Notes: generated from the letters alone by a model not told the origin. Positions 26,178 through 35,522 are shown, numbered from the stretch's first letter. The stretch is DNA of 64,000 bases from Microcaldota archaeon (GCA_021789815.1 JAJYIZ010000001.1:24001-88000), one strand, 5' to 3'. Program-made: numbers and translations.

Positions 26178-27440
26178 ATGTCTAATAGAGATGCTTCAGC
26201 GCAAAAACCCAGCGTAAATCTGCTTAAAGAGATACCAATTAGAGAACTGGTGGAACCCTCTTACCTGGAAAAACTGACTGCTGAACGTGTCAACCCAAAG
26301 ACACACTATAGGGTGCCTAAGGATATATACACGCGCATAATGAATTGGACCGACCTGCCGTGCATAGACAACTGGATATTTGACGTTAACACTGGGAGGG
26401 TTCTTGTCTCGATTCGTAACTATCAAGATTCGACGCCTGGTGCATTATGGCCCGCGCCCGGAGGCCGTATGCAGTTTGGAGAGACAACGGCAGATACGAT
26501 AGCAAGGCTTTTCCATGATGAACTCGGCATTAAGGTTAATTTAACAAGTTCTGAAATGATTGCCATAGGCTACGGGGTTTACTGGTATAATGGCCGCAGA
26601 CAGACACCAAACTATACATTCGTACATAGGATGAAAGTTCCGCATGATTTTAAGATACAGGACAAACAGCACTTCCTAGGGTATACCTGGGTAGGACCCG
26701 AGGATCTGCACAGTCTTAGAGAGAATACCGCTACCGTTTATCCATATGTCGTCCAGATGCTTGAAGCGATATTCAGTGGGATACCTAGAACTAGCGGCAC
26801 ACTTTATCATAACGAGGAGACAGGCATAAACGTTCCGGAGAACCGCAAGCTAGCAAATGTTGGCGAGGCGCAGAAAGACCTTAGAGTAAGGTTGGTGGGC
26901 AGGACCACAGAGAGACCGGACGTCGCTTTCCAAAGGTACATAGACACGCATATTCCGCGCGCCATGCTGGAAGCGATAGTACTAAAGTCTGGAGGCGGAA
27001 GGCCGCAGATGCTGTTCAGGAATGCACCAAACGGTGTTGCGCCAGTGATAATCTATGAGAGGCAGCCTTATGATGAGACACCAGAAACAGCCACCCTTAG
27101 GCTAGCATATGAGAGAACAGGGGTAGAATTCACAAATCCATACACCATAGGGGTTAAGAACGAGATACAGAAGAGGCATGACGGTACTGTAATATCGCAT
27201 GATGTCGTGCAGGTGAGGACAATTATGCCGGCTTTCAGCCAGCTTAGAGACCCGTTGCACGGCTGGATGGACCTGGGCTTGGCGATGCCGAAGCTTGAGA
27301 AAGCTGACCCCACCCTCGCACATATTTTAAGGCATAGCGGTCTTCTGGAGGGAAATGTCCATGGACCCACCAGGATAAATGACTTCATTAATACGGTTGA
27401 TAGGGATGAATCAGAGCTCCTTATCAGCCTGAGAAGATAA
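26178..27440 (+). CDS. tandem Nudix-domain protein, GDP-mannose hydrolase-like
   Basis: A 420-residue protein. Domain 1 (residues ~55-185) reads GALWPAPGGRMQFGETTADTIARLFHDELGI, like GDP-mannose mannosyl hydrolases, but the Nudix box has RLFHDELG in place of REUxEExG: the first Glu is lost. Domain 2 (~255-390) has only a trace of the box, DETPETATLRLAYERTGV, with E-x7-R kept but EE changed to ER. Activity is therefore doubtful; it may bind nucleotides. TATA GCTTAAATATCTTGG is about 25 bp upstream of ATG 26178. Confidence 0.75.
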   Translation: MSNRDASAQKPSVNLLKEIPIRELVEPSYLEKLTAERVNPKTHYRVPKDIYTRIMNWTDLPCIDNWIFDVNTGRVLVSIRNYQDSTPGALWPAPGGRMQFGETTADTIARLFHDELGIKVNLTSSEMIAIGYGVYWYNGRRQTPNYTFVHRMKVPHDFKIQDKQHFLGYTWVGPEDLHSLRENTATVYPYVVQMLEAIFSGIPRTSGTLYHNEETGINVPENRKLANVGEAQKDLRVRLVGRTTERPDVAFQRYIDTHIPRAMLEAIVLKSGGGRPQMLFRNAPNGVAPVIIYERQPYDETPETATLRLAYERTGVEFTNPYTIGVKNEIQKRHDGTVISHDVVQVRTIMPAFSQLRDPLHGWMDLGLAMPKLEKADPTLAHILRHSGLLEGNVHGPTRINDFINTVDRDESELLISLRR

Positions 27441-27444
27441 GTGG

Positions 27445-27786
27445 CTAACTCTTTAGGGAGAGTATTGCCTGTGCTATATCCCCATTAGCTTCCTCCAATG
27501 CACGTACCACAGTCTCTTTATCGGATACACCGGTCTGCTGCATCACCGTACTTATATCATCTTCAGTTACCACGACCGTATCTGAAGCGACACTCTCGTT
27601 CACCTGGCCTGCCACCTGGAAGCTCACAGCCCCTTGTGCCTCTATCTTCGTAACCTGGGGGCTCGTTATAACTATGTCCTTGTCAGAGCAGTGAATGGTG
27701 ACGCTCTGAGCGTCTATCTCTGTTGTCTTAATCCCCATCTTAGCCATCATGTTCTTTAGCTGCTTGGGGTCAACATTTGGCATCAT
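27445..27786 (-). CDS. nac: nascent polypeptide-associated complex protein (NAC alpha)
   Basis: A 113-residue protein. MPNVDPKQLKNMMAKMGIKTTEIDAQSVTIHCSDKDIVI is the archaeal NAC domain start, followed by a beta-barrel and a C-terminal UBA domain (DKETVVRALEEANGDIAQAILSL). As a homodimer it binds ribosomes and nascent chains. Convergent with the Nudix gene, 4 bp between stops. ATG 27783 is an alternative start. Confidence 0.95.
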   Translation of the reverse strand: MMPNVDPKQLKNMMAKMGIKTTEIDAQSVTIHCSDKDIVITSPQVTKIEAQGAVSFQVAGQVNESVASDTVVVTEDDISTVMQQTGVSDKETVVRALEEANGDIAQAILSLKS

Positions 27787-27856
27787 CGAATCCCTATTAT
27801 TTACATCACAAGGGATATATTACTTCTAGATAAACTATTGCTCAGCAAGTGGTCGA

Positions 27857-28540
27857 ATGGCAGATAGGCTTGTACTGATAGATGTGAACAACACCATTGT
27901 TAGGGACCAGAGAGATGTCTCTGATTATGTTTTCGAAGCAATAAGGAGCAGATACGGACTGGAGCCTCAGTTCAACCTTCAAGATTATGAAGGAGTGCCT
28001 GCTCAGCTCATGCTCAAGGACATACTGGAAAAGAACGGGGTCTCCGCTGAAGAGATAAAGGCTCGCCTGGAGGGTTGCGCGGAGGAGCTGGGCTATTCCT
28101 ACTACAACGTGACAGGCAGGGAGGCAATAGGCGTGCTGAACGGCGCAAAGCAGCTCCTTGAAGAGCTTACAAAAAAGGGCGTGCTTGTGGGTATAGCTAC
28201 AGGAGACATAGAGGATGTGATAAAGAACAAGCTCCAGAGGGCAAACCTTACAGAGTACTTCAAGTTTGGTGAGTATGGAAACAAAGAAGTGGACTTCAGG
28301 GAGATAATCAAAAAAGCAATCGAGCGGGGTAAATCCGAGTTCGGGCTATCCCCTAGCGCGACCACCTGCGTCATAGCAAACTATCCGCAGATCATAAAGG
28401 CCGCAAAAGAGATTGGTGTAAAGACCGTTGGGATATCCTCAGGTGGCTATTCAAAAGAAGAACTAAAGAGTGCAGGAGCTGATGAAGTAGTTGGCGGGGT
28501 CAACGAACGTGGCAGGATATTAGGCCTTGCAACAGGATGA
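27857..28540 (+). CDS. HAD-superfamily protein with altered catalytic motif
   Basis: A 227-residue phosphoglycolate-phosphatase-shaped protein. Motif I is LIDVNNTIV: the nucleophile Asp is present but the +2 general acid/base Asp is Asn. Motif II is VGIATGD (Thr), motif III Lys is in RGKSEFG or NKEVDF, and motif IV reads CVIANYPQII instead of GDxxxD. So two of four catalytic elements are changed and normal phosphatase activity is unlikely. It precedes sua5 with a 16-bp gap, so probably one transcript. Confidence 0.75.
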   Translation: MADRLVLIDVNNTIVRDQRDVSDYVFEAIRSRYGLEPQFNLQDYEGVPAQLMLKDILEKNGVSAEEIKARLEGCAEELGYSYYNVTGREAIGVLNGAKQLLEELTKKGVLVGIATGDIEDVIKNKLQRANLTEYFKFGEYGNKEVDFREIIKKAIERGKSEFGLSPSATTCVIANYPQIIKAAKEIGVKTVGISSGGYSKEELKSAGADEVVGGVNERGRILGLATG

Positions 28541-28556
28541 TTCTTTCGGTGCGTAG

Positions 28557-29615
28557 TTGAAGACAACTGTTCTGAAGATAGATCCGGTAAAGCCAGAGAA
28601 GAGTTTGATATCCAGGGCTTCGCGCATACTCAAGGCCGGCGGCCTTGTTGTCTTCCCAACAGAAACGGTCTATGGGATAGGTGCAGATGCACTCAACGAA
28701 GAGGCGTGCAGCAGGATCTTTGATGTGAAGGGCAGGCCAAGGGACAACCCGCTTGTTGTGCATGTTTCATCTGTGGAAAAGGCACGCGAGATAGTGGACA
28801 TTCCGGAAAAATACATGAAGGTTATAAGGAGAATATGGCCCTCTCCAATAACGTTCATTGCAAAACTGAAAATAGGTCTTCCGAAAGTAGTAACGGCAGG
28901 TCTATCAACAGTTACTGTAAGAATGCCAGCCCACCCCGCAGCACTCGCATTGATTAAAGAGGTTGGGCTGATAGCTGCGCCTAGCGCCAACCCGTCTGGT
29001 AAACCGACCGCAACAAATGGGAAGCAGGTGATAAGCTATTTTGACGGCAAGGTTGATTGCATAATAGACTCTGGAAGAACCTTCCTAGGGATAGAATCGA
29101 CTATAATAGACCTTGAGAGATTTGAGCTGCTCAGGCCAGGGCCCTTCACCCCAGAAGAGATCGAGAAAGCGTTCGGGATGAAACCGAAAATAAGCGATAT
29201 TACTAGGGGTATGGCGGTCGTTGATAAGACACTCAGCCCGGGCACAAAGTATGCACACTATGCCCCCCACACAGAGCTCTACATGTTCGATGGCAAAGTT
29301 TCATCTCTTGTGAAGGTGCTGGATCTGGCAGAGAGCCTTTCGCCTTTCGGTTTCATAGGTTCAGAGGAATCCTGCAATGTGATGTCTGATTCTTTCGGCT
29401 GCAGCACGATAAGCCTGGGCTCTAAGAAGGATATCTACGACATAGCGAAGAACCTTTATGATGGCCTCATTGCTCTGGATTCCTTGAAAGTGAAATTCGG
29501 CATAATAGAGTCTTTCGATGAGAAGGGCATAGGCCTGGCGATAATGAACAGGATAAGAAAAGCATCTTCTGGAAAAGCTTTCAGAAACATTGAAGAGTTT
29601 GAGAAGCTACTTTAG
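28557..29615 (+). CDS. sua5: threonylcarbamoyl-AMP synthase Sua5
   Basis: A 352-residue, two-domain Sua5. The YrdC domain has GGLVVFPTETVYGIGADAL, FDVKGRPRDNPLVVHV and APSANPSGKPTATN; GTKYAHYAPHTELYMF is the linker-to-Sua5-domain signature. It uses Thr, bicarbonate and ATP to make TC-AMP for tRNA t6A37, transferred by KEOPS (Cgi121 at 13984). TTG at 28557 directly follows an in-frame stop and has GGTG upstream, so it is the first possible start. Confidence 0.95.
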   Translation: MKTTVLKIDPVKPEKSLISRASRILKAGGLVVFPTETVYGIGADALNEEACSRIFDVKGRPRDNPLVVHVSSVEKAREIVDIPEKYMKVIRRIWPSPITFIAKLKIGLPKVVTAGLSTVTVRMPAHPAALALIKEVGLIAAPSANPSGKPTATNGKQVISYFDGKVDCIIDSGRTFLGIESTIIDLERFELLRPGPFTPEEIEKAFGMKPKISDITRGMAVVDKTLSPGTKYAHYAPHTELYMFDGKVSSLVKVLDLAESLSPFGFIGSEESCNVMSDSFGCSTISLGSKKDIYDIAKNLYDGLIALDSLKVKFGIIESFDEKGIGLAIMNRIRKASSGKAFRNIEEFEKLL

Positions 29616-30158
29616 CATCTTGTTGATGTAAGAATTCTCTTTAACGTTGACCTTGATGAAGTCCTTGTTGTAGAGTCTATAAACATCGAATATGTTGCCT
29701 ATTGGTCTGCCCTTCAGTCTCAGTTTCTTCCATACAGATTTGACATGCCTTTTTGACTTTCCCTCTATCTCCATGAAAGGAGGTATTCCGGGCCATTTGT
29801 TGATAGTTATTTCAGCCCCGTCAAGAGTGTATTCATCCCTATCACTCTTGACATATGCTTTCAGATTATTGGGAAAGACCTTCAGCATCATCTTTCCCAT
29901 CTCCTTGAAATCGCTTACATCTATTTCGTGTTCGTAAACATTCTCTTTCATGCCTCGGTTCTCCTTGATTGCAAATCTTGTGGTTCTTCCATCGGTTCTG
30001 AGCCTTATCCATCTTTTCAGCGTTGGGTTTGCAATAAGCCGTACCTCAACCCGCTTGAACCTTCTGAATGCAACGTGCCTTGCATGAATCTCTCTCAGTC
30101 TCTTTACAGCCTCATTTCTATTGATATCAACGATTCTGAGTTCTATCTCCTTCTGCAT
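29607..30158 (-). CDS. CYTH-domain protein (class IV cyclase/triphosphatase fold)
   Basis: About 183 residues from ATG 30158: MQKEIELRIVDIN carries the ExExK/R motif; FRRFKRVEVRLI, WIRLRTDGRTTRFAIKEN and YEHEIDVSDF give the charged strands of the triphosphate tunnel; WPGIPPFMEIEG is the late Glu motif. Archaeal members are mostly triphosphatases of unknown substrate. The frame extends to 30233, but a TATA box (TTTTTATACC) about 27 bp before 30158 favours the shorter form. Its end overlaps sua5 by 9 bp. Confidence 0.85.
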   Translation of the reverse strand: MQKEIELRIVDINRNEAVKRLREIHARHVAFRRFKRVEVRLIANPTLKRWIRLRTDGRTTRFAIKENRGMKENVYEHEIDVSDFKEMGKMMLKVFPNNLKAYVKSDRDEYTLDGAEITINKWPGIPPFMEIEGKSKRHVKSVWKKLRLKGRPIGNIFDVYRLYNKDFIKVNVKENSYINKMLK

Positions 30159-30215
30159 GTTGAGATTACGGAAGAGGGTATAAAAAGAGTAACATAGATA
30201 CAGAAGAGTCGACCT

Positions 30216-31454
30216 ATGGCCAGAGGACTGCACTATAGTTGGATGTATACAGTAATACCTTATGCGGCGATAGGCAGCGGACTTTCGATTATAATACCGC
30301 TTCTGATACTCTCGCTCAACGGAACCGTGTTTGATGTAGGGATTGCCATAACCGCTTACTACATAGTGAGCATACCATCATCGATTCTTTGGGGCGAGCT
30401 GATCGATAAAATAGGAAAAACAAAATGGTTCATACTCTTCTCCATCCTTGGGACGATTCCTGTACTTCTGATACTCTATCTGATGGGACACGTTGCAGTT
30501 CTGCAGCTCGATTACGGACTTTACGCCTTGGTGGCTACGGCTGCATCACCAGCAATAAACATACTTGTGATGGGCACGCGAAGGAACCCTTCGCTTCCGA
30601 AATATTTCAGCAGGTACAGCGTGATGGGCATGGTCGGAGGCCTTATAGCGTTCTTCGCAGGCCTCTTCATCTCATATCACTCTGTTGTCTATTATCTCGA
30701 CTTCATGCTTGTGCTGAACGTAATTGCGCTTGCCATGGCCTATTTTGTCGTGAGAAAGCTTCCCAAACGCATACTGTCCAAGGAGCGCATGGAGCTTGCC
30801 CACAGGACCTTCCCTTTACTTAAGGCGCTGGGCATACACCCACACCTTACAACAGGCATGTCCCTTATCGAGAACATACATAAATCCTTGAGAAGGAAGC
30901 GAACCAGAAGCATCTACCTGCTGCTTTCTGCCATCTTTCTGTTCAATCTCGGGTTAGTGATGTTCAACACTTCGTACATACCATATCTTAGGGCATACGG
31001 ATTGACGTACAGCGATGTATTTCTGATAAACGTACTGAATGGGTTTGCGCAGCTTACGATATACGCCCTGGTCCTTTACTTCGTGACTTACGTAGCCCTG
31101 AAGAGGTACTATGCGATAGCGACCCTTGCGAGAAGTGTATCGTACTTCCTGGCTATACTTCCGGTCTTTATCTTCGCCAATCTCTTCTTCCAGATTAACG
31201 TGATTGTTTATGTTATAGCTGGGCTTGCATATGCTTATTGGAACATCTCCTCATCGGTTATGGTCTATGACCATGTTAGGGGCAGGCACAAGGGCTACTA
31301 CGTTGGCATTTGGAGCGCGCTCATCGGGTTATCTGCGATAGTAGGGGCGTTCTTCTCCGGAGTGGTATCCGCTTCGCTGGGTTACTCCTACACGTTCGCG
31401 ATAGGGATACTCCTTAACGTCTTCTCTGTAGCTATATTCTGGAGGTGCTACTGA
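30216..31454 (+). CDS. MFS transporter
   Basis: A 412-residue protein with about 12 hydrophobic helices. GELIDKIGKTKWFILFS is the loop 2-3 MFS motif (G-x3-D-x2-G-x4), and VRKLPKRILSKERM with the following polar stretch forms the mid cytoplasmic loop. The second half includes YDHVRGRHKGYYVGIWSALIGLSAIVGAFFSG. The substrate is unknown. Divergent from the CYTH gene; stop shares a base with the next start. Confidence 0.85.
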   Translation: MARGLHYSWMYTVIPYAAIGSGLSIIIPLLILSLNGTVFDVGIAITAYYIVSIPSSILWGELIDKIGKTKWFILFSILGTIPVLLILYLMGHVAVLQLDYGLYALVATAASPAINILVMGTRRNPSLPKYFSRYSVMGMVGGLIAFFAGLFISYHSVVYYLDFMLVLNVIALAMAYFVVRKLPKRILSKERMELAHRTFPLLKALGIHPHLTTGMSLIENIHKSLRRKRTRSIYLLLSAIFLFNLGLVMFNTSYIPYLRAYGLTYSDVFLINVLNGFAQLTIYALVLYFVTYVALKRYYAIATLARSVSYFLAILPVFIFANLFFQINVIVYVIAGLAYAYWNISSSVMVYDHVRGRHKGYYVGIWSALIGLSAIVGAFFSGVVSASLGYSYTFAIGILLNVFSVAIFWRCY

Positions 31455-32326
31455 TGGCAGGCCCCTACGCTGAATACTCTTTGTTCTTTATACTTGCTTT
31501 CTCTGTCTATCCGCTGCTAGTAAGGAACTACATAAACAGACTAGATTACAAGAGATTTGTTTTCATATTCACGCTCTTCAATGCGGTTGGTGCAATAGTG
31601 GTTGCATACCTGCTCGGCAGCACGTTCAGCTTCACAATTCCGTTTCTTTTCATCATCGCTTTCCTGGGCTTCCTGAACGTTCTGGGTTTCTACTGCAGTT
31701 TCTACGCTTATGAGAACGAAAGGGCATCGATAGTTCTACCAATAGTGGCGTCGCAGTTCCTTTTTATATCATTGATAAGTGGGCTTCTCAGGCAGGGGCT
31801 GGCCATTTCTACGGTCGTGTCCCTACCATTGCTCTTTGTTGGCATACTTCTCGTATCCAGAAAGAGAGATAATAGAATGAATAGGGCGCTCCCCCTCGCA
31901 GTTGCTGCTGCTGTTACCGCAATGCTTGCGTGGTCGCTTATGTGGGTGCTTTTTGGATATCTCCTGGGACAGGCGCAGCCTCTTGGGAACTATGCGCTTC
32001 TGGCACTCTTCTCTTTTGCTTGGAGTGCATTGGCAACTATGCTATTAGTCTCGAAGGTGAAGAACACAAAAATGAAGAGAGTTATTGCAAGGGGCAGCGA
32101 GCACGCGATTGCGCCAGGGCTGCTGAACGGCGCAGGAACCGTAATCTTCTCTGCTGCTTTTGCGGTCAGCTCTGTTGAGACACCACTGCTTGCGCTTGCA
32201 TCAAGCCCTATTGCGATTATCTTAGCAATAGCAATACTGAAGGAGCGTGCAAATAAATACGAAATAGCTGGCATAGTTGTGATACTTGCAACTCTTGCCA
32301 TTGTTGCTTTTGGAGCTAAACTATGA
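31454..32326 (+). CDS. EamA/DMT-superfamily transporter
   Basis: About 290 residues, ten hydrophobic helices in two repeats. The end of the second repeat, SVETPLLALASSPIAIILAIAILKERANKYEIAGIVVILATLAIVAFG, is the typical EamA C-terminus (P-x-A-x-I-x-E-x3-EI-G-x3-I). Substrate unknown. ATG 31454 overlaps the stop of the MFS gene by one base, and its own stop overlaps the MazG-like start (ATGA), so the three genes form one operon. Confidence 0.85.
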   Translation: MAGPYAEYSLFFILAFSVYPLLVRNYINRLDYKRFVFIFTLFNAVGAIVVAYLLGSTFSFTIPFLFIIAFLGFLNVLGFYCSFYAYENERASIVLPIVASQFLFISLISGLLRQGLAISTVVSLPLLFVGILLVSRKRDNRMNRALPLAVAAAVTAMLAWSLMWVLFGYLLGQAQPLGNYALLALFSFAWSALATMLLVSKVKNTKMKRVIARGSEHAIAPGLLNGAGTVIFSAAFAVSSVETPLLALASSPIAIILAIAILKERANKYEIAGIVVILATLAIVAFGAKL

Positions 32327-32643
32327 GTGATGCAATGAAATACGACAAACTGGTAAGGGATAACATACCCGACATGATGGAAGCGCAGGGCAAGAAGGCG
32401 ATAACGCACGTAGCAGACGACCAGGAATACGAAAGAAGACTTCGAGAGAAGCTAAAGGAAGAAGCAACAGAGTTCTATGTGAGTGGTAGGGAGGAAGAGC
32501 TTGCCGACATACTTGAGGTCTTCTACGCGATATTAAAATTCAAGGGGACGACCATCGAGAAGGTCGAACATGCTAGGAAGAAAAAGGCAGAAGAGCGTGG
32601 AACGTTCAGCAAACGTCTTATTTTGGATGGGGTAGAGGGTTAG
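32323..32643 (+). CDS. MazG-like nucleotide pyrophosphohydrolase
   Basis: A 106-residue single-domain protein. YDKLVRDNIPDMMEAQGKKAITH is the family start; LKEEATEFYV and EELADILEVFYAIL provide the E-x2-E...E-x2-D metal motif of the all-alpha NTP pyrophosphatases. It probably hydrolyses non-canonical or excess NTPs. Overlaps the transporter gene by 4 bp. Confidence 0.88.
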   Translation: MSDAMKYDKLVRDNIPDMMEAQGKKAITHVADDQEYERRLREKLKEEATEFYVSGREEELADILEVFYAILKFKGTTIEKVEHARKKKAEERGTFSKRLILDGVEG

Positions 32644-33932
32644 CTTCTTTTGCTCCTTGTTTTTGATGATGACGGATCAAAAATGGGGCCATCTGCCCTC
32701 TCTGTGCGCGTTGGCGCTTCTTTGACCCAAGCCGCAAAGTCTCTTTGTGTAGGTATGCCGGCTTGCCGGTATACCTGCGTCATTAGATCCACAAACTGTT
32801 GCATCTGTTGGTCGTACCTCTGGCCACCACGATGTTCTATACCTGTGAAATTCTGGTTGCCGAGCGCTCTTTCATTCCTTGCATAAAGCACAACATCGAA
32901 GGTATCCGCAAGCTTGACTATCTTTGCCTCTATGGTGCTCCTCTCACGTTCTTCTACAACAAGAGCAACAAGTTCATAATACATCTTTGGATTTCTAGTA
33001 CGTTCAAAAAGTTTCCTGAGGCTCTTGTCGCTTATGCCCCTAAGTGCCGCCCTCAATTGATCAGAATGGCCTCCGAAATCCGCCTTGGCGCTCTGCGGAA
33101 GGTCCCCTGTGAACGCTTCGTCAACATCATGCAGAAGTGCCATAAGCGCGACCTTGCCTGTGTCGTTCACAACTCCAATTGAATTAAATGTCTGTGATAT
33201 CATTACGGCAAACAGCGCCGTGTCGTATAGGTGCTCTGCATCGCTCTGCTTGCGCAGCGTCTGCTCACCTGCATAACGCTGTACGTTTGCCAGGCGGGTA
33301 GCCATCTGTGAAACGCTATCAAGCAGTTCGTTAACAAGTGCTGGTATTTCGACAGCCGGATTCTGCATCCAAGAGAGTGTTGCGGGTAGACCACCAGCGT
33401 TAATTTCTTTAGACTCCCTGACCTTAAACCTACCAGGATACCATCTGTTCTCTTCGCTCTTCTCTTCTGGAGTGCCTTTCAGTAACGGCTCTGGCGTATA
33501 TGTTTTTTCCTTTCCTGTTGCAGAATAGCTCAGTCTGTAGAGGCTACCATCAGAATGGTTAATCTTTGCCTCTGCCCTTAGCGCTAGGCCTTGTCTTGAT
33601 GCTCTGCGCATTACAGAGTAGAACGTTGCTGCAGCTATAGTTGGAGACATACGTTCGAAAGCTAGCGTTGTATCATATGGGCCTAGAGCGGCATCGTTTG
33701 CCACGCCGGTCTTCGAGCTCCTGAACGTATATGGCCACTTTACCCAAGGTTCCTGTAGCATTGTATGTAATGCCTTGCGAGTATCTTCATCTCGGGTCAT
33801 TACGGTGACTTCGGCTGTCGGCCCCAGAAGATCCGTGCCGTCATCGAAATACTGGAACATCTGAGAATTAAGTGTGTCAAGCTCTGAAAGCGACCTCACT
33901 ATGGTTGCTTTGACAACTCTTCCTTTCCCCAT
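32640..33932 (-). CDS. HD-domain phosphohydrolase (YfbR/HDDC2-like) with unknown N-terminal half
   Basis: A 430-residue protein. The HD domain is in residues ~225-370: DAEHLYDTALF (His), MALLHDVDEAFTGDLP (HD, then E-x2-x-GD as in 5'-nucleotidases YfbR/HDDC2) and VKLADTFDVVLYA (last Asp). The N-terminal ~200 residues match nothing I know; the C-terminal tail is basic and Ser-rich. TATA CATATTTATATC lies ~27 bp before ATG 33932. The stop overlaps the MazG-like gene by 4 bp; both may act in nucleotide-pool cleaning. Confidence 0.78.
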   Translation of the reverse strand: MGKGRVVKATIVRSLSELDTLNSQMFQYFDDGTDLLGPTAEVTVMTRDEDTRKALHTMLQEPWVKWPYTFRSSKTGVANDAALGPYDTTLAFERMSPTIAAATFYSVMRRASRQGLALRAEAKINHSDGSLYRLSYSATGKEKTYTPEPLLKGTPEEKSEENRWYPGRFKVRESKEINAGGLPATLSWMQNPAVEIPALVNELLDSVSQMATRLANVQRYAGEQTLRKQSDAEHLYDTALFAVMISQTFNSIGVVNDTGKVALMALLHDVDEAFTGDLPQSAKADFGGHSDQLRAALRGISDKSLRKLFERTRNPKMYYELVALVVEERERSTIEAKIVKLADTFDVVLYARNERALGNQNFTGIEHRGGQRYDQQMQQFVDLMTQVYRQAGIPTQRDFAAWVKEAPTRTERADGPIFDPSSSKTRSKRS

Positions 33933-34026
33933 GGTGAGCGCTGTGTTGCATGTGATATAAATATGTTTTGACAGAAAGATTGTTCGCTAATGAATTTGAG
34001 GAAATGATCCAGTGATAAAATCCATA

Positions 34027-34668
34027 ATGAATAAGCTCGTTAGGGATGGTTCAAAACTACCTATAAGCAAATCCAACATGGCAAAGAAGAAGGATATCAA
34101 GAAGGAGCGCCTTGCTCCGCAAAAGGATGCCCCAGACATTTATACAAAGGGGATATACAGAACGCCGGCGCAGATGAGCAAGGTAAATGCCTTTGGATCC
34201 CATTTCATATCGCCTGCACACCAAGGCGGAATAAAGCACGCTGTCGATTTTTACATGCCAAAAGGCACAATGGTTATTGCACCGGCTTCTGGGACTATAT
34301 CTGCGATAAAGCAGGATTCAAACGTGCATGGATTAACAAAGAAATACTGGGCGCAAGGAAATTTTGTGCAGATAAAGTGCTCTAATGACGAGTATGTATC
34401 GATGGAGCACCTTTGCCACAATTTTGCAAGAGTTCTCGGAATAAAGATTGGTCAAGGGGTGAAGGTGGGGGATATTGTCGGCATAAGCGGCATGACCGGC
34501 TTTGCGGAATTTCCGCACACACACATGGAGGTGCTTGTGTACACAGGTCCTAGAAATTCTAAAAGGGCGATGCAGAACTGGAGGAATTATGTGACTAGAA
34601 AAATAAGATTTAACAAAAAGGATATCCCCTTCAATCTTTATGCAGAGGAAGGCAAAAAACTTGTGTAG
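34027..34668 (+). CDS. M23-type (LytM/lysostaphin-fold) metallopeptidase-like protein
   Basis: About 213 residues. HAVDFYMPKGTMVIAPASGTISAI holds H-x2-D, the first zinc ligands; EYVSMEHL and PHTHMEVLVY give the H-x-H motif. All four M23 zinc/catalytic positions seem present. The N-terminus is basic (MAKKKDIKKERLAPQK) and has no signal peptide. M23 enzymes usually cut peptidoglycan, which archaea lack, so the target is unclear. GTG 34012 and ATG 34078 are alternative starts. It shares a nearly symmetric TATA region with the divergent HD gene. Confidence 0.75.
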   Translation: MNKLVRDGSKLPISKSNMAKKKDIKKERLAPQKDAPDIYTKGIYRTPAQMSKVNAFGSHFISPAHQGGIKHAVDFYMPKGTMVIAPASGTISAIKQDSNVHGLTKKYWAQGNFVQIKCSNDEYVSMEHLCHNFARVLGIKIGQGVKVGDIVGISGMTGFAEFPHTHMEVLVYTGPRNSKRAMQNWRNYVTRKIRFNKKDIPFNLYAEEGKKLV

Positions 34669-34745
34669 AGATTATTTCCATCTTTATACGATTATTTTAA
34701 ATACCTAGTGCATGGTTAGTATTTCACAGAAAAATAAAATAAGAA

Positions 34746-35522
34746 GTGAAAAGCGGAGAAATGTTAGGGACCCGACCAAGCGCGCCGACCGAGACAACGG
34801 CCTTTGAAGTAAAGGTATATACCTCTAGGAATGCAGAGCAGCTAACAGCTGAGAAAAGGGACCAGCTGGCGGATATGTACATACAGAGATATTCTTCTCC
34901 TAAATGGAGCCTGCCTCCAGAACAGCTTGATAGAAAATCCTTAGCAGAGGAGATAGGCTACGCAATGAAAGCAAAAGACGGAATGATAATAACCATTGAA
35001 GACAATGCCGGAAATATAGTTGGTTTCAGGCTTGCATTAGGGTTCTCAAACGTCATGGCGGCTGCTGGCAGAGACAATGGAATAAGGCAGACCGTAAGGG
35101 CTATGAGAAAAGCTGTTGGCTATGATCTAGGTCAGGCCAGCTACACCGTAGATACTTTGGTCCTAAAGGAACACGAAGGCGAAGGGCTTGCACATGCGAT
35201 GATGCAGGCGCACATCAGGCTTGCGAGAGAAACTGGTGCGCCAGCCATAATAGGCTGGACCACAGATATCAATGCAAGGATGATAAGGTTATACGATCGG
35301 AACGGGTACACACCTATGGAAGGCCTTACAAGCGTAACGACCGGTTCTGACTACAACGTTTTCTTCCAGAACAACGGAAAACCTTCGTTTGTTTCCATGG
35401 AGTACCAAAGGCTGACTTGGAGGCATCTGCTACTACAAGAACCCTTAGTTAGCGAGCCGAAAGATCTTGTAAGGCGCGTTGGCGGTGTATCAGTAACTCC
35501 ACCGGAAAACCTTATCAGGTAG
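34746..35522 (+). CDS. GNAT-family N-acetyltransferase
   Basis: About 258 residues. The acetyl-CoA-binding region is at ~120-190: YTVDTLVLKEHEGEGLAHAMMQAHIRLARETGAPAIIGWTTDINARMIRLYDRNGY, with E-x-G-x-G/A replacing the Q/R-x2-G-x-G/A loop. The N-terminal 60 and C-terminal 60 residues are unlike any subfamily I recognise. GTG 34746 is the first start, ATG 34761 an alternative; TTTAAATACC is the TATA element. Substrate unknown. Confidence 0.75.
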   Translation: MKSGEMLGTRPSAPTETTAFEVKVYTSRNAEQLTAEKRDQLADMYIQRYSSPKWSLPPEQLDRKSLAEEIGYAMKAKDGMIITIEDNAGNIVGFRLALGFSNVMAAAGRDNGIRQTVRAMRKAVGYDLGQASYTVDTLVLKEHEGEGLAHAMMQAHIRLARETGAPAIIGWTTDINARMIRLYDRNGYTPMEGLTSVTTGSDYNVFFQNNGKPSFVSMEYQRLTWRHLLLQEPLVSEPKDLVRRVGGVSVTPPENLIR

